Assembly (NCBI RefSeq): GCF_030704825.1
Contig: NZ_JAUYNX010000015.1
Location: 131,736 to 195,735, forward strand
DNA from: Brevundimonas sp.
GTDB lineage: Bacteria; Pseudomonadota; Alphaproteobacteria; Caulobacterales; Caulobacteraceae
Reading direction: 5' to 3'
DNA length: 64,000 nucleotides
Shown: positions 20,595 to 33,320 of the stretch, in pieces
How the letters are laid out: each line of letters opens with the position of its first letter
Position numbering within the stretch: position 1 is the stretch's first letter
Notes under the pieces: model-generated
Databases searched by the model: none
What the model was told of the DNA's origin: nothing
What the model saw: the letters and a program-made list of their open reading frames with translations, nothing else
Program-made: the position numbers and the translations under genes

Positions 20595-21985
20595 GCCGCG
20601 AGCCGGGCCAGGGTCAGGGCCGCAATTCCGCGGCCCGCGGCCGCCGCATGGCCGACAAGTCCCGGGGACCGCGTCCGCCGCGCCCCGAACTGCCCCGCGA
20701 CGAGGCCGCCGACATCGGCGTCGAGGCGCGTCTGGCCGCCGGCGTCCTGCTCAACGCCGCGCTGGAGGGCCGCGGCGGGCTGGACGCCGCCCTGTCGTTC
20801 CGCGAGGTCGCCGACCTGCCCGGCCCCGACCGCGCCTTCGCCCGCGCCGTGGCCATGGCCGCCCTGCGCCGCCTCGGCGAGATCGACCAGATCCTCGACC
20901 GCCGCCTGCAGAAGAGCCCGCCGCTGGCGGTGCGCACCATCCTGCGCGTCGCCCTCGCCCAGACCCTCGTCCTGGAAACCCCGGCCTTCGCGGCGGTGTC
21001 GACGGCGGTGAAGCTGGCCGAGCGCGAACCGAAGACGCGCCCTTACAAGAATCTGGTCAACGCCGTCCTGCGCGGCATCGAGCGCGAAGGTCCGGGCCTG
21101 ACCACGGCCGAGAGCAATCTGCCCGAATGGCTGGCCGCCCGCTGGCGCGCCGCCTACGGCGAGGCGACGCTGGTCGGTCTGGCCCTGGCCGCGCGCGAGG
21201 AGCCGGCGACGGACCTGAGCGTCAGGCCGGAGGTCGATGCGGCGACGGTCGCCGAGGCCGTCGAGGGCGAGGTCCTGCCGGGCGGGACGGTCCGCACCGG
21301 GCGTCGCGGCGACGTGGCCGGCTGGCCGGGCTTCGAGGACGGGACCTGGTGGGTGCAGGACGCCGCCGCCGCCGTGCCCGTTCGCCTGCTCGCGCCGAAG
21401 GCCGGCGAGTCCATCGTTGATTTCTGCGCCGCGCCCGGCGGCAAGACGCTGCAGATCGCCGCCGCGGGCGCCGCGGTCGTGGCGCTGGACCGGTCGGCGG
21501 CGCGACTGAAGCGGCTGACCGGAAATCTGGAGCGGACGGGCCTGACCGCCGAAGTCGTCGCCACCCCGGCCGAGGACTGGGACGACCCGCGCGGCTTCGA
21601 CGCCGTCCTCCTGGACGCCCCCTGCACGGCCACCGGCACCTTCCGGCGCAATCCCGAGGTGCTGCGCGCCACCAAGCCCGCCGACGTGGCCAAACTGGCC
21701 GATGTGCAGCACCGGCTGCTGGACGCCGCGGCGGAGCGGGTGAAGCCTGGCGGGCGGCTGGTCTATTGCGTCTGTTCGCTGGAGCGCGAGGAGGGGGAGA
21801 CCCAGATCATCGCCTTCCTGCGCCGCAACCCGGCCTTCAGAACCGCGCCCGCCGTTCCCGCCGAGGTCGGTGCGCCGGAGCAGGCCCTGACTCCCGAGGG
21901 CTGGCTGCGCATCCTGCCGTCCATGTGGGCGGAAAAGGGCGGTCTGGACGGCTTCTTCATCGCCCGGCTGGACCGGATCGGCTGA
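20591..21985 (+). CDS. rsmB: RsmB/NOL1/NOP2-type RNA cytosine-C5 methyltransferase
   Basis: About 464 residues: a NusB-like N-terminal RNA-binding domain (LLNAALEGRGGLDAALS ... NLVNAVLRGIEREG) and a Rossmann methyltransferase with SAM motif VDFCAAPGGKTLQIAAAG, acceptor-site Cys in LLDAPCTATGTFRRNPE, and second Cys in YCVCSLEREEGE. The architecture fits RsmB, which methylates 16S rRNA C967. The GTG start at 20591 overlaps the kup TGA by 4 bases; ATG 20648 (MADKSRG) is an alternative with the first conserved block still intact. Coupling to a potassium transporter has no obvious functional reason. Confidence 0.92.
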   Translation: MSREPGQGQGRNSAARGRRMADKSRGPRPPRPELPRDEAADIGVEARLAAGVLLNAALEGRGGLDAALSFREVADLPGPDRAFARAVAMAALRRLGEIDQILDRRLQKSPPLAVRTILRVALAQTLVLETPAFAAVSTAVKLAEREPKTRPYKNLVNAVLRGIEREGPGLTTAESNLPEWLAARWRAAYGEATLVGLALAAREEPATDLSVRPEVDAATVAEAVEGEVLPGGTVRTGRRGDVAGWPGFEDGTWWVQDAAAAVPVRLLAPKAGESIVDFCAAPGGKTLQIAAAGAAVVALDRSAARLKRLTGNLERTGLTAEVVATPAEDWDDPRGFDAVLLDAPCTATGTFRRNPEVLRATKPADVAKLADVQHRLLDAAAERVKPGGRLVYCVCSLEREEGETQIIAFLRRNPAFRTAPAVPAEVGAPEQALTPEGWLRILPSMWAEKGGLDGFFIARLDRIG

Positions 21986-22112
21986 GGCGGGGCGGAGCCG
22001 GAGAGGATTTCGGCCGGCGCTCTCAGCGGCGCCCGGCCCGGGCCTTTCCGCCAGGCGCGTCATCCACCAGATCAGGGTCAGCGCTGACGCCCCTGCAGCG
22101 GTCGCAAGGAAT

Positions 22113-22136
22113 GTCTACTAAGGGTGGGAAGCGGAC
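22113..22136. repeat. 24-bp imperfect inverted repeat, copy A
   Basis: A 24-base element beginning GTC and ending GCGGAC with central GGGTGGGA. It is the same length as copies B (22592-22615) and C (22918-22941), matching B at 17 of 24 positions. The surrounding ATGTC/GACAT gives a 5-bp stem. It lies upstream of the orphan gene at 22159 and contains the earlier in-frame ATG 22111 at its edge, which argues against that start. Confidence 0.6.
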
Positions 22137-22158
22137 ATACCCCGCGTTACGGTTCGAC

Positions 22159-22590
22159 ATGGAACAAGACCAGATTTCGGTTCAGCGGCTAATGGATCGC
22201 TTCCGCGATGCGTCGAAGGACCTTTTTGATCGGCATTTCAATGACGAGTTCGTCGCGGAACGCTTCGGATGGGTTCAGGACGCCATGTTCCTCGTCATGG
22301 TGCTCAACTATTTCGATCTGAGCGCGAAGAAGGAAGTCTACCCGGAGATTGCCATTGCGCCGAAAGATCGGGCGCGCGCGGCCGTTCAGAACGATAGCAG
22401 GCTCACAGAGCTCGCGGCGGGTGACGTTCTCCACTACCGCTACTTCTTCGACGCGGAGCAAGACAGCCGCGATATGGCCGTCGTCGTGGCGACGGTCGCA
22501 CAGGCATCTGACGCTGAACTCGTCGGCCACGACGTAGCGTTGAGCTATGCCGACTGCCGATTTATCGGGTCAGTTGACCCTACAGACTGA
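22159..22590 (+). CDS. Orphan small soluble protein, unknown, lower GC
   Basis: A 143-residue acidic, probably soluble protein (MEQDQISVQRLMDRFRDAS ... FGWVQDAMFLVMVLNYFDL). It has no signal, membrane helix or recognised motif. The residues and codons are much less GC-rich than its neighbours. ATG 22159 is chosen because the other in-frame ATG at 22111 sits in repeat copy A. Repeat copy B starts one base after its stop. It may be a recent acquisition or a fast-evolving gene; the reading frame itself is the weak point. Confidence 0.5.
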   Translation: MEQDQISVQRLMDRFRDASKDLFDRHFNDEFVAERFGWVQDAMFLVMVLNYFDLSAKKEVYPEIAIAPKDRARAAVQNDSRLTELAAGDVLHYRYFFDAEQDSRDMAVVVATVAQASDAELVGHDVALSYADCRFIGSVDPTD

Positions 22591-22591
22591 C

Positions 22592-22615
22592 GTCCGCATC
22601 GGGTCGGGAGCGGAC
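22592..22615. repeat. 24-bp imperfect inverted repeat, copy B
   Basis: GTCCGC (22592-22597) pairs with GCGGAC (22610-22615) in a 6-bp stem around GGGTCGGGA-type loop. It is 20 of 24 identical to copy C. A half-copy (AAGGTGGTAAGCGGA, 22625-22639) follows, resembling the right half of copy A. It starts immediately after the stop codon of the orphan gene. Confidence 0.65.
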
Positions 22616-22685
22616 TGTCGCCTGAAGGTGGTAAGCGGAAGCAAGTCGATATAACCGTGGGCTAGCAGTAGCCGAGGTAAGACGA

Positions 22686-22895
22686 ATGGGACTTTGGCGA
22701 GCCAAGTCCGACCCCTACCGCCCTCGTCTATGGGTGAAAGTCGGATTGCATGTCGGCCAGCTTGTCCTAACCGCATTCGGCGCTTGGGCGGCAGCCACCG
22801 GGGTTTGGGGACGACCTTGGTTTTTGATCCTGCTTTTGCCCCTCGCAGGGGTGATCGTGCGAGCCATAATTCTGGAAATGCGCAGACCCGGTTGA
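22686..22895 (+). CDS. Orphan small membrane protein with two helices
   Basis: A 69-residue protein: a basic N-terminus (MGLWRAKSDPYRPRLW), one hydrophobic helix near residues 19-38, a short turn with GRPW, and a second helix near residues 45-60, then MRRPG. GAGGTAAGA sits 5 bases before the ATG. Family not recognised. It lies between repeat copies B and C in the same low-GC patch as the previous gene. Confidence 0.55.
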   Translation: MGLWRAKSDPYRPRLWVKVGLHVGQLVLTAFGAWAAATGVWGRPWFLILLLPLAGVIVRAIILEMRRPG

Positions 22896-22917
22896 GCTGC
22901 TGAGTTGTCCCGCTGCC

Positions 22918-22941
22918 GTCCGCAATGGGTCGTGAACGGAC
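22918..22941. repeat. 24-bp imperfect inverted repeat, copy C
   Basis: GTCCG (22918-22922) pairs with CGGAC (22937-22941), loop containing AATGGGTCGTGA. 20 of 24 bases match copy B. It closes the patch that holds the two orphan genes. Confidence 0.65.
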
Positions 22942-23223
22942 ACCACTTCGACGGCCCGACGCAGACGTTCGGGTAGAGACTCTCGCCCCTCCCAACCCGC
23001 CCTTCTCGCCCCCGAATTCCGCTACTTCCGCCCCTTGCCGCAGCGAGAAAGCAGGGCGCCTCGACGCCTGCGTCCGTTTCTGACGCACGGCCGTGCATAC
23101 TGGTCGAATGCCCGCAGGGCCTGGTCTTTGACACCGCTGAACCTGCCTTCGCCGACCTCCAGGCGTCGGCTCACGTCAGGATTCCGAGAGGCGTTCGGGC
23201 CGGGCGCCGGTTCCGCATATTTT
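22942..23223. other. Non-coding stretch, nothing recognised
   Basis: No gene, RNA or strong hairpin is visible. One frame reads CILVECPQGLVFDT and on for about 50 residues without a start codon, which could be a gene remnant but is not supported by anything else. Confidence 0.4.
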
Positions 23224-23937
23224 TCAGGACCGACCCGCTACTCTCGAGACATCACCGGGACCGTCCAGCACCGTATAGGTAATGGATGTCCGCACGCTGA
23301 ACCCCAGCGTCTCATACAGGGCGATGGTCGCCGCGTGCGCCGCATAGACGTGCAGGAAGGCCTGTTCGCCGCGTTCCAGAATCCGCTGCGCCACCACCCG
23401 CATCAGGGCGCTGGCGTAGCCGTGGCCGCGATGGTCGGGGTGGGTGCAGACGCCCGAGACCTCGGTGAAACCGGAAGGCCGCATCCGCTCCCCGGCCATG
23501 GCGATCAGCTTGCCGTCCTGTTTCACGCCGATGAAGTCGCCGAGCCGATGGGTCCTTTCGAAGAAGGGGCCGGGAACGGTCAGGGTCGCCAGCGCGAGCA
23601 TGTCGGCGGCGTCGGCCTCGCCCAGGGGCTCGAAGGCGATGTCGCGACCGCCGGCGGTCAGGCCCGAGGTCGTCATTTGCACGCACGCCGCCTGCGCCCG
23701 CACCGTCGTCTCCGGCGGCAAGGGCATGTCCCCGGCCTCGACCAGGCCCATTCCGTTCGGCGAAATGTTGAGCGCGCCCAGCGCCGCCGTGCTCTCCGGC
23801 GAGGCGTCGGCCGCCGCCGCGAACAGGGCCCAGGCCGGGTCGAACCGCAGCGCCCGCGCGTCGCCGAGGGCCAGCGACGCCTGACGGCTGGTCAGGGCGC
23901 TCCATACGGGACGATCGAGGGGGTGGGCGAGGCTCAT
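23224..23937 (-). CDS. GNAT family N-acetyltransferase (FR47-like)
   Basis: A 237-residue protein whose C-terminal half is a GNAT domain: SGVCTHPDHRGHGYASALMRVVAQ carries the acetyl-CoA loop (here HRGHGYA) and AFLHVYAAHAATIALYETLGF closes the fold. The N-terminal ~100 residues are an unassigned extension of the FR47/Gcn5-like type. Substrate unknown. It follows trpS by 68 bases on the same strand and may be the tail of the mutS-glnD-murJ-trpS group. Confidence 0.88.
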   Translation of the reverse strand: MSLAHPLDRPVWSALTSRQASLALGDARALRFDPAWALFAAAADASPESTAALGALNISPNGMGLVEAGDMPLPPETTVRAQAACVQMTTSGLTAGGRDIAFEPLGEADAADMLALATLTVPGPFFERTHRLGDFIGVKQDGKLIAMAGERMRPSGFTEVSGVCTHPDHRGHGYASALMRVVAQRILERGEQAFLHVYAAHAATIALYETLGFSVRTSITYTVLDGPGDVSRVAGRS

Positions 23938-24005
23938 CCGGCCTTACCTAGCGCAAGCGGCGCCGTTCGCCAGAGGCGGAGCGATGCGGCGTCCGGAACC
24001 CGCCG

Positions 24006-25052
24006 TCAGGCCCGCCAGAAGCCCACGATCTTCTTGACCTCGTCGACCACCGGATCGGCGAGGGCGGCGGCGCGTTCGGCGCCGTCCTTCAGCACCCGGT
24101 CGATCTCGGCGGGATCGGCCATCAGCCGGCGCATCTCGGCGGTGACCGGGGCCATGGAGGCGACCGCCAGATCGGCCAGTTTGGGCTTGAAGGCGCCGAA
24201 GCCCTGGCCGGCGAACTCGGCCAGCACGGCCTCGCGGCTCATGTCGGCGAGGGCCGCATAGATGGTGACCAGGTTCCTGGCCTCGGCGCGGCCCTCGAGG
24301 CCCTCCAGCGTTTCGGGCAGCGGATCCGGATCGGTGCGGGCCTTGCGGATCTTGGCGACGATCGAGTCGGCGTCGTCGGTCAGGTTGATGCGCGACTGGT
24401 CCGAGGGATCGGACTTGCTCATCTTGGCCGCGCCGTCGCGCAGGCTCATGACCCGCGGCGCCGGTCCCTGGGTCAGGGGTTCGGGCAGGGGGAAGAAGCC
24501 GGGCGCGTTGAAGTCGGTGTTGAACTTCTGGGCGATGTCGCGGGTCAGCTCGAGGTGCTGCTTCTGGTCCTCGCCGGTCGGCACCTCGGTGGCCTTGTAC
24601 AGCAGGATGTCGGCCGCCTGGAGCACCGGGTACGTGTAGAGACCGACGCTCGAGCGTTCCTTGTGCTTGCCCGACTTCTCCTTGAACTGGGTCATGCGGT
24701 CCAGCCAGCCGAGGCGGGCGACGCAGTTCAGGATCCAGGCCAGTTCGGAATGGGCCCGCACTGCCGACTGGGGCCAAATGATCGAGCGCGTCGGGTCGAG
24801 GCCGGAGGCCAGATAGGCGGCGGCGATCTCGCGGGTCTGGGCGGTCAGCTTCTCCGGATCCTGCCAGACGGTGATGGCGTGCAGGTCGGCGACGAACAGG
24901 AAGCAGGGCGCGCCCGTGTCCTGCAGCTGGGTGAAGCGCTTCAGGGCGCCGAGATAGTTGCCCAGATGCAGGGCGCCGGAAGCCTGGATGCCGGACAGGA
25001 CACGGCGGGGACCGGCATAGGCGGGAGCGGCGGCGGGGGAGGCGTCGGTCAT
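24006..25052 (-). CDS. trpS: Tryptophanyl-tRNA synthetase TrpS
   Basis: Charges tRNA(Trp) with tryptophan in the cytosol. It has 348 residues, normal for class I TrpS. The HIGH-type motif is [20 protein letters not shown] follows; the KMSKS motif is present as [14 protein letters not shown] 25052 ([14 protein letters not shown]) starts just before the first conserved strand ([11 protein letters not shown]). It is 41 bases downstream of murJ in the same direction, an arrangement kept in many alphaproteobacteria. Confidence 0.97.
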   Translation of the reverse strand: MTDASPAAAPAYAGPRRVLSGIQASGALHLGNYLGALKRFTQLQDTGAPCFLFVADLHAITVWQDPEKLTAQTREIAAAYLASGLDPTRSIIWPQSAVRAHSELAWILNCVARLGWLDRMTQFKEKSGKHKERSSVGLYTYPVLQAADILLYKATEVPTGEDQKQHLELTRDIAQKFNTDFNAPGFFPLPEPLTQGPAPRVMSLRDGAAKMSKSDPSDQSRINLTDDADSIVAKIRKARTDPDPLPETLEGLEGRAEARNLVTIYAALADMSREAVLAEFAGQGFGAFKPKLADLAVASMAPVTAEMRRLMADPAEIDRVLKDGAERAAALADPVVDEVKKIVGFWRA

Positions 25053-25093
25053 GTCGAGGCGCAATGCCCGACCGTCGCCCAAGGAGCAAGCCG

Positions 25094-26803
25094 TTACTTG
25101 CCCGTTCGCCGCAGCAGGCCCTTCACCTCGGCCGCCGTGATCGCCCGGGTGGCGAAGGCCAGGGCGATGTAGGCCAGTCCGCCCGCGGCGGTGACGAGCA
25201 GCAGGGCGACCTCCTTGGCGCCGACGCCGACGCCGACGGCGCCGAGGATATCCGTCACCGGCGCCTCGATCCGGGACCGGCTCGCGGCCGCCAGGCCGAC
25301 GATCAGCGCCAGACCGGCGGCGGACAGGCCGATGCGGGCCAGACGGGCCAGGGCCTGGCCGCCCGGCCGGTAGAGCCCGCGTCGCCAGAGGGTCGCGGCC
25401 AGCAGGATCACATTGGTCCAGGCGGCCGCTGAAACCGCCGCCGCTATGCCCGCTATGCCCCAGCCGAGGTTGAACAGGCCGATCGCCAGGGCCGCGTTCA
25501 CCGCCACGGAGACGAGGGCGAAGACCATCGGCGTGCGCGTGTCGCGCCGGGCGAAGAAGGCCGGGGCGAGGATGCGGATCAGCACGAAGGCGGGCACGCC
25601 CCAGCCGAACTGGAACAGGGCGCGGGCCGTGTTGACCGCGTCGACCTGCAGGAAGGCGCCGCGGGTGAACAGGGCGTCGATCAGGAAATAGGGCATGGCC
25701 ATCAGCGCCGCCGCGGCCGGCAGGGTCAGGGCCATGGACAGGGTCAGGGCCTCGTCCATCGAGGCCTGCTGCTGGGCGTGGTTGTCGGAGGCCACGGCGC
25801 GCGACAGGCGCGGCAGCAGGGCGATGCCGATGGCGACCCCGACGAGACCCAGCGGCAGCTGGTACAGGCGGTCGGCCGTCGCCAGCCAGGTCCGGCCGCC
25901 GGCCACGAAGCTGGACAGGTTGCCCGAGATGAAGACGTTGATCTGGGTCGCCGAATTGCCGATGGCGGCGGGAATGGCGGTGATGATGATGGCCTTCACC
26001 GCCGGCGTCAGCCGCGGCAGGGCCAGGCGGATGTCGGCTCCGGCCCGGCGCGCCGCCCACCAGCACAGGCCAGCCTGGGACACCCCCGCGGCGAGCACCG
26101 CCCACGAGGCGGCGTAGGCGGCGCCGATCTGGCCGCCCTGGGCCGGAATCACGGCGACCAGCATGATGACGTTGAGCAGGACCGGATAGGCCCCCGAGAC
26201 GATGAACCGTCCGCGGGCGTTCAGCACGCCGCTGAGCAGGGCCGCCACGGCCATGCAGGGCAGATAGGGCATGGTGATCTGGGTCAGGACGACCGCCAGC
26301 TTGAAGCGGGCCGGATCGTCGAGGAAGCCGACGTTGATCACGGCCATGAGCCACGGCATGGCCAGCTGGGCGACGATGGTCAGCGCCAGGGTGGCGAAGG
26401 CCACCGCCGCCAGGGCGTCCGTGGCGACCTTGTCCGCGACCGCTTCGCCCTCGGTCTCCAGGGTCCGGGCGTAGGCCGGCACGAAGGCGGCGGCGAAAGC
26501 CCCCTCGGCGAAGATGCGGCGGAACAGATTGGGGAAGTTCAGCGCCGTGTTGTAGGCGTCCGCGGCGGGTCCGACCGAGGCCCCCAGCGCGGCCGAGATG
26601 ACGATGTCGCGGGCGAAGCCGGCGAGGCGGCTGACCAGGGTCAGGCCGCTGAAGATCGCCGACGATCGCATCATGCCCCCGCCCTTGCGCGCGGTCGTGG
26701 CCGAGGCGGGGGGCTGGACCATCGGGTCGGTCGTCGCCGTGGCCGACGGCACCGGCGGGGCGGCCTCGATCGGTTCAGCCCGGGAGTCGATCTTTCTGGC
26801 CAT
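25094..26803 (-). CDS. murJ: Lipid II flippase MurJ
   Basis: Flips lipid II to the periplasmic face for peptidoglycan synthesis. It has 569 residues with a 40-residue hydrophilic Pro/Ala/Thr N-terminal tail, longer than usual, then about fourteen hydrophobic helices of the MVF/MOP fold. Family landmarks include [43 protein letters not shown] (conserved Arg and Glu in RRIFAEGAF) and [22 protein letters not shown]. It starts 9 bases after the glnD stop, so the two are probably co-translated. Confidence 0.97.
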   Translation of the reverse strand: MARKIDSRAEPIEAAPPVPSATATTDPMVQPPASATTARKGGGMMRSSAIFSGLTLVSRLAGFARDIVISAALGASVGPAADAYNTALNFPNLFRRIFAEGAFAAAFVPAYARTLETEGEAVADKVATDALAAVAFATLALTIVAQLAMPWLMAVINVGFLDDPARFKLAVVLTQITMPYLPCMAVAALLSGVLNARGRFIVSGAYPVLLNVIMLVAVIPAQGGQIGAAYAASWAVLAAGVSQAGLCWWAARRAGADIRLALPRLTPAVKAIIITAIPAAIGNSATQINVFISGNLSSFVAGGRTWLATADRLYQLPLGLVGVAIGIALLPRLSRAVASDNHAQQQASMDEALTLSMALTLPAAAALMAMPYFLIDALFTRGAFLQVDAVNTARALFQFGWGVPAFVLIRILAPAFFARRDTRTPMVFALVSVAVNAALAIGLFNLGWGIAGIAAAVSAAAWTNVILLAATLWRRGLYRPGGQALARLARIGLSAAGLALIVGLAAASRSRIEAPVTDILGAVGVGVGAKEVALLLVTAAGGLAYIALAFATRAITAAEVKGLLRRTGK

Positions 26804-26812
26804 GTCAGCGCC

Positions 26813-29499
26813 TTAGCGCGGTTCCGGCGCGCGCGATACCGGCTCCTGCGCGGACCGGCGGCGGCCGACCTCGGAGACGTCGCGCAGGCTGGCGCGGACG
26901 GGGGCCGAGACGCCGCGGCCGGCGCGTTCGGTGAAGTCGAGCACGGTTTCCAGATCGGCGCGCAGGGCGTCCAGCTTCGGTCCGGGTTTGGGCTTCCTGC
27001 CCGCCGCGTCGGTGACGTAGAAGCTGTCGACCGCCCGTTCGCCGAAGCCGGCGATATGGGCCGAACGGATCGAAAGGCCGTGAATGGCGAAGGCGCGCGC
27101 CAGATCGGCCAGCAGGCCGGGGCGGTCGGCGCCCGACACCTCGACCACGGCGGCGTCGGGGCTCTCCTCCAGATCGACCATGGCGGTGGGACGGACGTCA
27201 AAGGCGGCGCGGCGCGGATTGGGCGCCGCGGCGGGCGGCGGGGCGACGGACATGCCGCCACGGGCCGCGGCTTCCAGCGCCCGGATCAGCCGCATCAGCC
27301 GGCGCGGTTCGGCCTGGCCATAGGGCGCGCCGCCGCCGTCCTGGAGTTCGAATACGTCGAGGGCCGTGCCGTCGGGGGCGGTGGCGACCCGGGCGCCGAC
27401 GACATCGGCCCCGGCGGCGGCGAGGGCGTCGGCCAGATCGACGAACAGACCGGGCCGGTCGCGGGCCGCGACGGCGACGCGGGCGGCGGCGCGTCCGTCG
27501 TCCCCGCTTCCGGCGACAGTCACGGCCTCGGCGGCGGCCCCATCGGCCCGGGCGCGGGCGACCAGGTCGGGATAGTCCTCCAGCGGATCGGTGTGGATCA
27601 CGTCCTCGCCCCGGAACACGCCCTCGGTACGCTGGTAGAGATCGCGGATGAGGTTGCCCTTCCAGGCGTTCCAGACGCCCGGACCGACGGCGCGGATGTC
27701 GGCCACGGTCAGAATCAGCAGGGTGCGCAGCCGCTCGGGATCGCCGACCAGCTTCGTGAAGGCGCGCACCGTCGCCGGGTCCGAGACATCGCGCTTCTGG
27801 GCGTAGTCGCTGAGCGCCAGGTGGTTGCGCACCAGCCAGACCACGAACTCGGTCCGGCGCGGGTCGAGGCCCAGCCGGTCGCAGGCGCGGCGCGCGGCGA
27901 TGGCCCCGTCCTCCAGCTGGCCCCGGTCGCCGCCCTTGCCGACATCGTGCAGCAGCATGGCCAGCATCAGGGCCTCGAAATCATCGATGCGGTGGACGAT
28001 CTCGGTCGAGGCCGGATGGTCGGCCTTCAGCTTGCCGCGCCAGATGTCGTTGATGATGCCGATGGCCTGCAGGGTGTGCTCGTCGACCGTATAGGCGTGA
28101 TACATGTTGAACTGGGTCTGGCCGACGATCCGCCCCCATTCCGGCAGGAACCGACCGAGAAGGCCCGTCTCGTTCATGAGGGTCAGGGCGCGGTAGGGTC
28201 GCTGGCCGTGGGCGAGAATGTCGAGGAAGGCGCGGGTCGCCTCGGGATCGCGGCGCAGGGACGGGGTGACCAGCGACAGCGAGCGGCTGACGGCCGAGAA
28301 GGCGTCCGGGTGCAGGTCCAGGTCGTGCTCGTCGGCCGTGCGGAACAGCATCAGCAGCTTTTCCGGCGCGGCGGCGAAGACCTCGGGACCGGTGACCGAC
28401 AGACGGCCGGCGTCCTCAATGAAGCCGTCGACGCCCAGCTTGCGTTTGCGGCCCGGGATCAGGCGCGACAGGCTCATGGTCGGCTTCTGCTGACGCGCCT
28501 CCAGCTTGGCCGACATGGCGCGGGTCAGGGCGCCGACGTCGCGGGCGACGAGGAAGTAGCGACGCATGAAGCGTTCGACCGCCGGCTCGTCCCCGCGCCC
28601 GCGCCAGCCCATGCGACGGGCGACCTCGGGCTGGAGGTCGAAGGTCAGCTTCTCCTCGGCCCGCCCGGCCGTCAGGTGCAGATGCGCCCGGGTGCGCCAC
28701 AAGAAGTCGAAGGATTCCTCGAAGGTCCGCCGCTCGCGCGCGGTCAGCAGGTCGTCGAGGACGCGGGCGCCGAGCGGGCTTTCCGGGGCCAGCGACCGGG
28801 CGATCCAGAACAGGGTGTTGAGATCGCGCAGGCCGCCCTTGCCGTCCTTGACGTTGGGCTCGACGCGATAGCGGACGGCCCCGGACTTGTGGTGGCGCAG
28901 GTCGCGCTCCTCCAGCTTGGCGCTGATGAAGGGGCGGGGGTCGGCCTTGACCACCATGGCGCGGAAGCGGGCGATGAAATCGTCGGCCAGCCGGTCGTCC
29001 CCGGCCAGGGGTCGCGCCTCCAGCAGGGTGGTGCGGATCACCATGTCGGATTTGGCCAGGGCGAGGCATTCGTCGACTGACCGCGCCGACTGGCCGACCT
29101 TCACGCCCAGGTCCCACAGGACGTACAGCATGAATTCGATCACCTGTTCGGTGCGTGGAATGGGTTTCCACGGTCGCAGGAACAGCAGGTCGAGGTCCGA
29201 GAAGGGCGCCAGCACGCCCCGGCCGTAGCCGCCCACCGCGATCAGGCTGAGCCGCTCGGCCTCCGTCGGATTGTGGGCAGGATAGAGCGTCTCGGTGGTG
29301 AACCGCCACAGGGTGGTCAGCAGCTCGTCGGCAGCGGCGGAATAGAGCCGGGCCACCTCGACGCCTTCGCCTCCGGCTTCCAGTCGACGGGACGCCCTGG
29401 CGCGGGCGGCGTCGAAGCTCTCGCGCAGGAGTCCGGCGACCGCCTTGCGCACGTCGGAGGCCGACGCGGCCTCGATCAGCCGGTCGTCGAGCGCGGGGG

Positions 29500-29503
<4 letters not shown>
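26813..29503 (-). CDS. glnD: Bifunctional PII uridylyltransferase/uridylyl-removing enzyme GlnD
   Basis: Senses glutamine and adds or removes UMP on PII proteins, controlling nitrogen metabolism. It has 896 residues. The nucleotidyltransferase motif is VGGYGRGVLAPFSDLDLLFL (Gly-Gly and DLDLL), the HD domain shows AMLLHDVGKGGDRGQ, and two C-terminal ACT domains contain ARDRPGLFVDLADALAAAG and ADRPGLLADLARAFAIHGL. GTG at 29503 overlaps the mutS TGA as GTGA. The longer open frame to 29830 runs inside mutS and is a shadow. Confidence 0.96.
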
Positions 29504-32205
<2,702 letters not shown>

Positions 32206-32296
32206 GAGGACGCGACAGGGTGAAGGATTGCGGCCCGCGCCTCAAGCGGTTGCTCAGCCGCGGCGAGTGTGCCTCTGTGGGCCACGGGGGAACGCC

Positions 32297-32968
32297 ATGG
32301 CGACCGGGAAGACGTATACGACGCGACCGATCGCGACGCTGGGCGCGGCCGCGGCGCTCTGGCTGCTGATCAACGCCCTCGCCGACGGCTTCAGCGTCGT
32401 TCTGACCCTGATCGACCTTTCAATCCTGTCGCGGCTGCCGTCGGACGTTCGGGTGGGCTTTTTCGATCCGATACCCGACGCGAGCGGCGTGTTGGACGTC
32501 ACCGGCCTGGGACGTCTGCCCGTCATCATCGTGTATCTCGCGACGGCCTTCATCACGCTGAAGTGGATATATCGCGCCAGCCGCAACGCCCATGCCCTCG
32601 GCCGCGGCCTGGACAGCGATCCGCCGTGGGTCGTCGGCTGGTTCTTCGTGCCGATCGCGATGCTGTGGAAGCCGTTCGAGGGCATGAGCGAGACGTGGCG
32701 GGTCAGCCAGGACCCCGAGGCCTGGAAGCGAGTCGCCTTGCCGGGCGTCATGCGGGTCTGGTGGGGATTCTGGCTTGTCTCGATGGTCGCCGGCAACATC
32801 TCGTTCCAGATCACACGCCGGGTCGAGACCATCGGCGGCGTCACCACCGCCACCGCGTTCGAGGCCTTGTCCGCCCTTGCGGGCATCGTCGCCGGCCTGG
32901 CCCTGCGCCACATCGTCCTGACTGTCAGCACCCGGCAGACCGACAAAATCCACACAAGCGTCTTCTGA
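32297..32968 (+). CDS. DUF4328 domain membrane protein
   Basis: A 223-residue protein with about four hydrophobic helices and the DUF4328 core KWIYRASRNAHALG ... PPWVVGWFFVPIAMLWKPFEGMSE. Function unknown. ATG 32297 is preceded by a G-rich stretch (GGGGG at -11); the frame is open further upstream but that runs into the divergent mutS start region. The gene is isolated, with the cobalamin riboswitch beginning about 35 bases after its stop. Confidence 0.8.
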   Translation: MATGKTYTTRPIATLGAAAALWLLINALADGFSVVLTLIDLSILSRLPSDVRVGFFDPIPDASGVLDVTGLGRLPVIIVYLATAFITLKWIYRASRNAHALGRGLDSDPPWVVGWFFVPIAMLWKPFEGMSETWRVSQDPEAWKRVALPGVMRVWWGFWLVSMVAGNISFQITRRVETIGGVTTATAFEALSALAGIVAGLALRHIVLTVSTRQTDKIHTSVF

Positions 32969-33004
32969 TCTTGCGCAAGCGGCGCCGCGCTGCGACAAGC
33001 GGCG

Positions 33005-33180
33005 CAGGCGGTTAAGGGAACGCGGTGTGACGCCGCGGCTGTGCCCGCAACTGTAGGCGGCGAGGTCGTCGTCCGATCCGGATGAAAGCATCCGGCGCCA
33101 CTGGACCCTCCTTCGGGAGAGCCGGGAAGGCGTGGACTTCGACCGTTGACCCGCAAGCCAGGAGACCTGGCCGCCGACGT
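33005..33180 (+). promoter_or_regulatory. Cobalamin (AdoCbl) riboswitch upstream of btuB
   Basis: The conserved blocks are in the right order: TTAAGGGAACGCGGTG (about 33012), GCTGTGCCCGCAACTGTA (to 33055), GATGAAAGCATCCGGCGCCA with CTGG (33081-33103), GGGAGAGCCGGGAAGGC (33115-33131), and the B12 box AAGCCAGGAGACCTGG (33154-33169). This is the class that represses B12 uptake genes when cobalamin is plentiful. The expression platform must lie in the ~140 bases between 33180 and the btuB start; no clear terminator is visible, so translational control is inferred. Ends of the element are approximate. Confidence 0.93.
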
Positions 33181-33320
33181 CGCTCGTCCGCTGTCCGGGA
33201 CCAGGCAGAGGCGCGGTGAATCCGTCGAGGCGACCCGACACTTGCGCCGTTCTTCCGAACGGGTCGGTCGCCATTCCACGTCGCCGCGATGCGCTCGCGC
33301 GGGGACGACGGAGATATCGC

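Noticed and set aside
22111..22158. ATG 22111 as the start of the orphan gene at 22159.
   Set aside because: It lies at the edge of repeat copy A, so the extra 16 residues would be encoded by the repeat.
22986..23280. A start-less frame reading CILVECPQGLVFDT and onward, as a remnant of a gene.
   Set aside because: It has no start codon, no recognised motif and no neighbour to support it. Noted only as a possible remnant.
25778..29080. An 1100-codon open frame on the plus strand opposite murJ and glnD.
   Set aside because: It is antisense to two certain genes. Its product is a Gly/Arg/Gln/Asp-rich chain with no domain, which is the usual by-product of high-GC codon use. The same holds for the long plus-strand frames opposite mutS (29803-32223) and argG (10986-12299).
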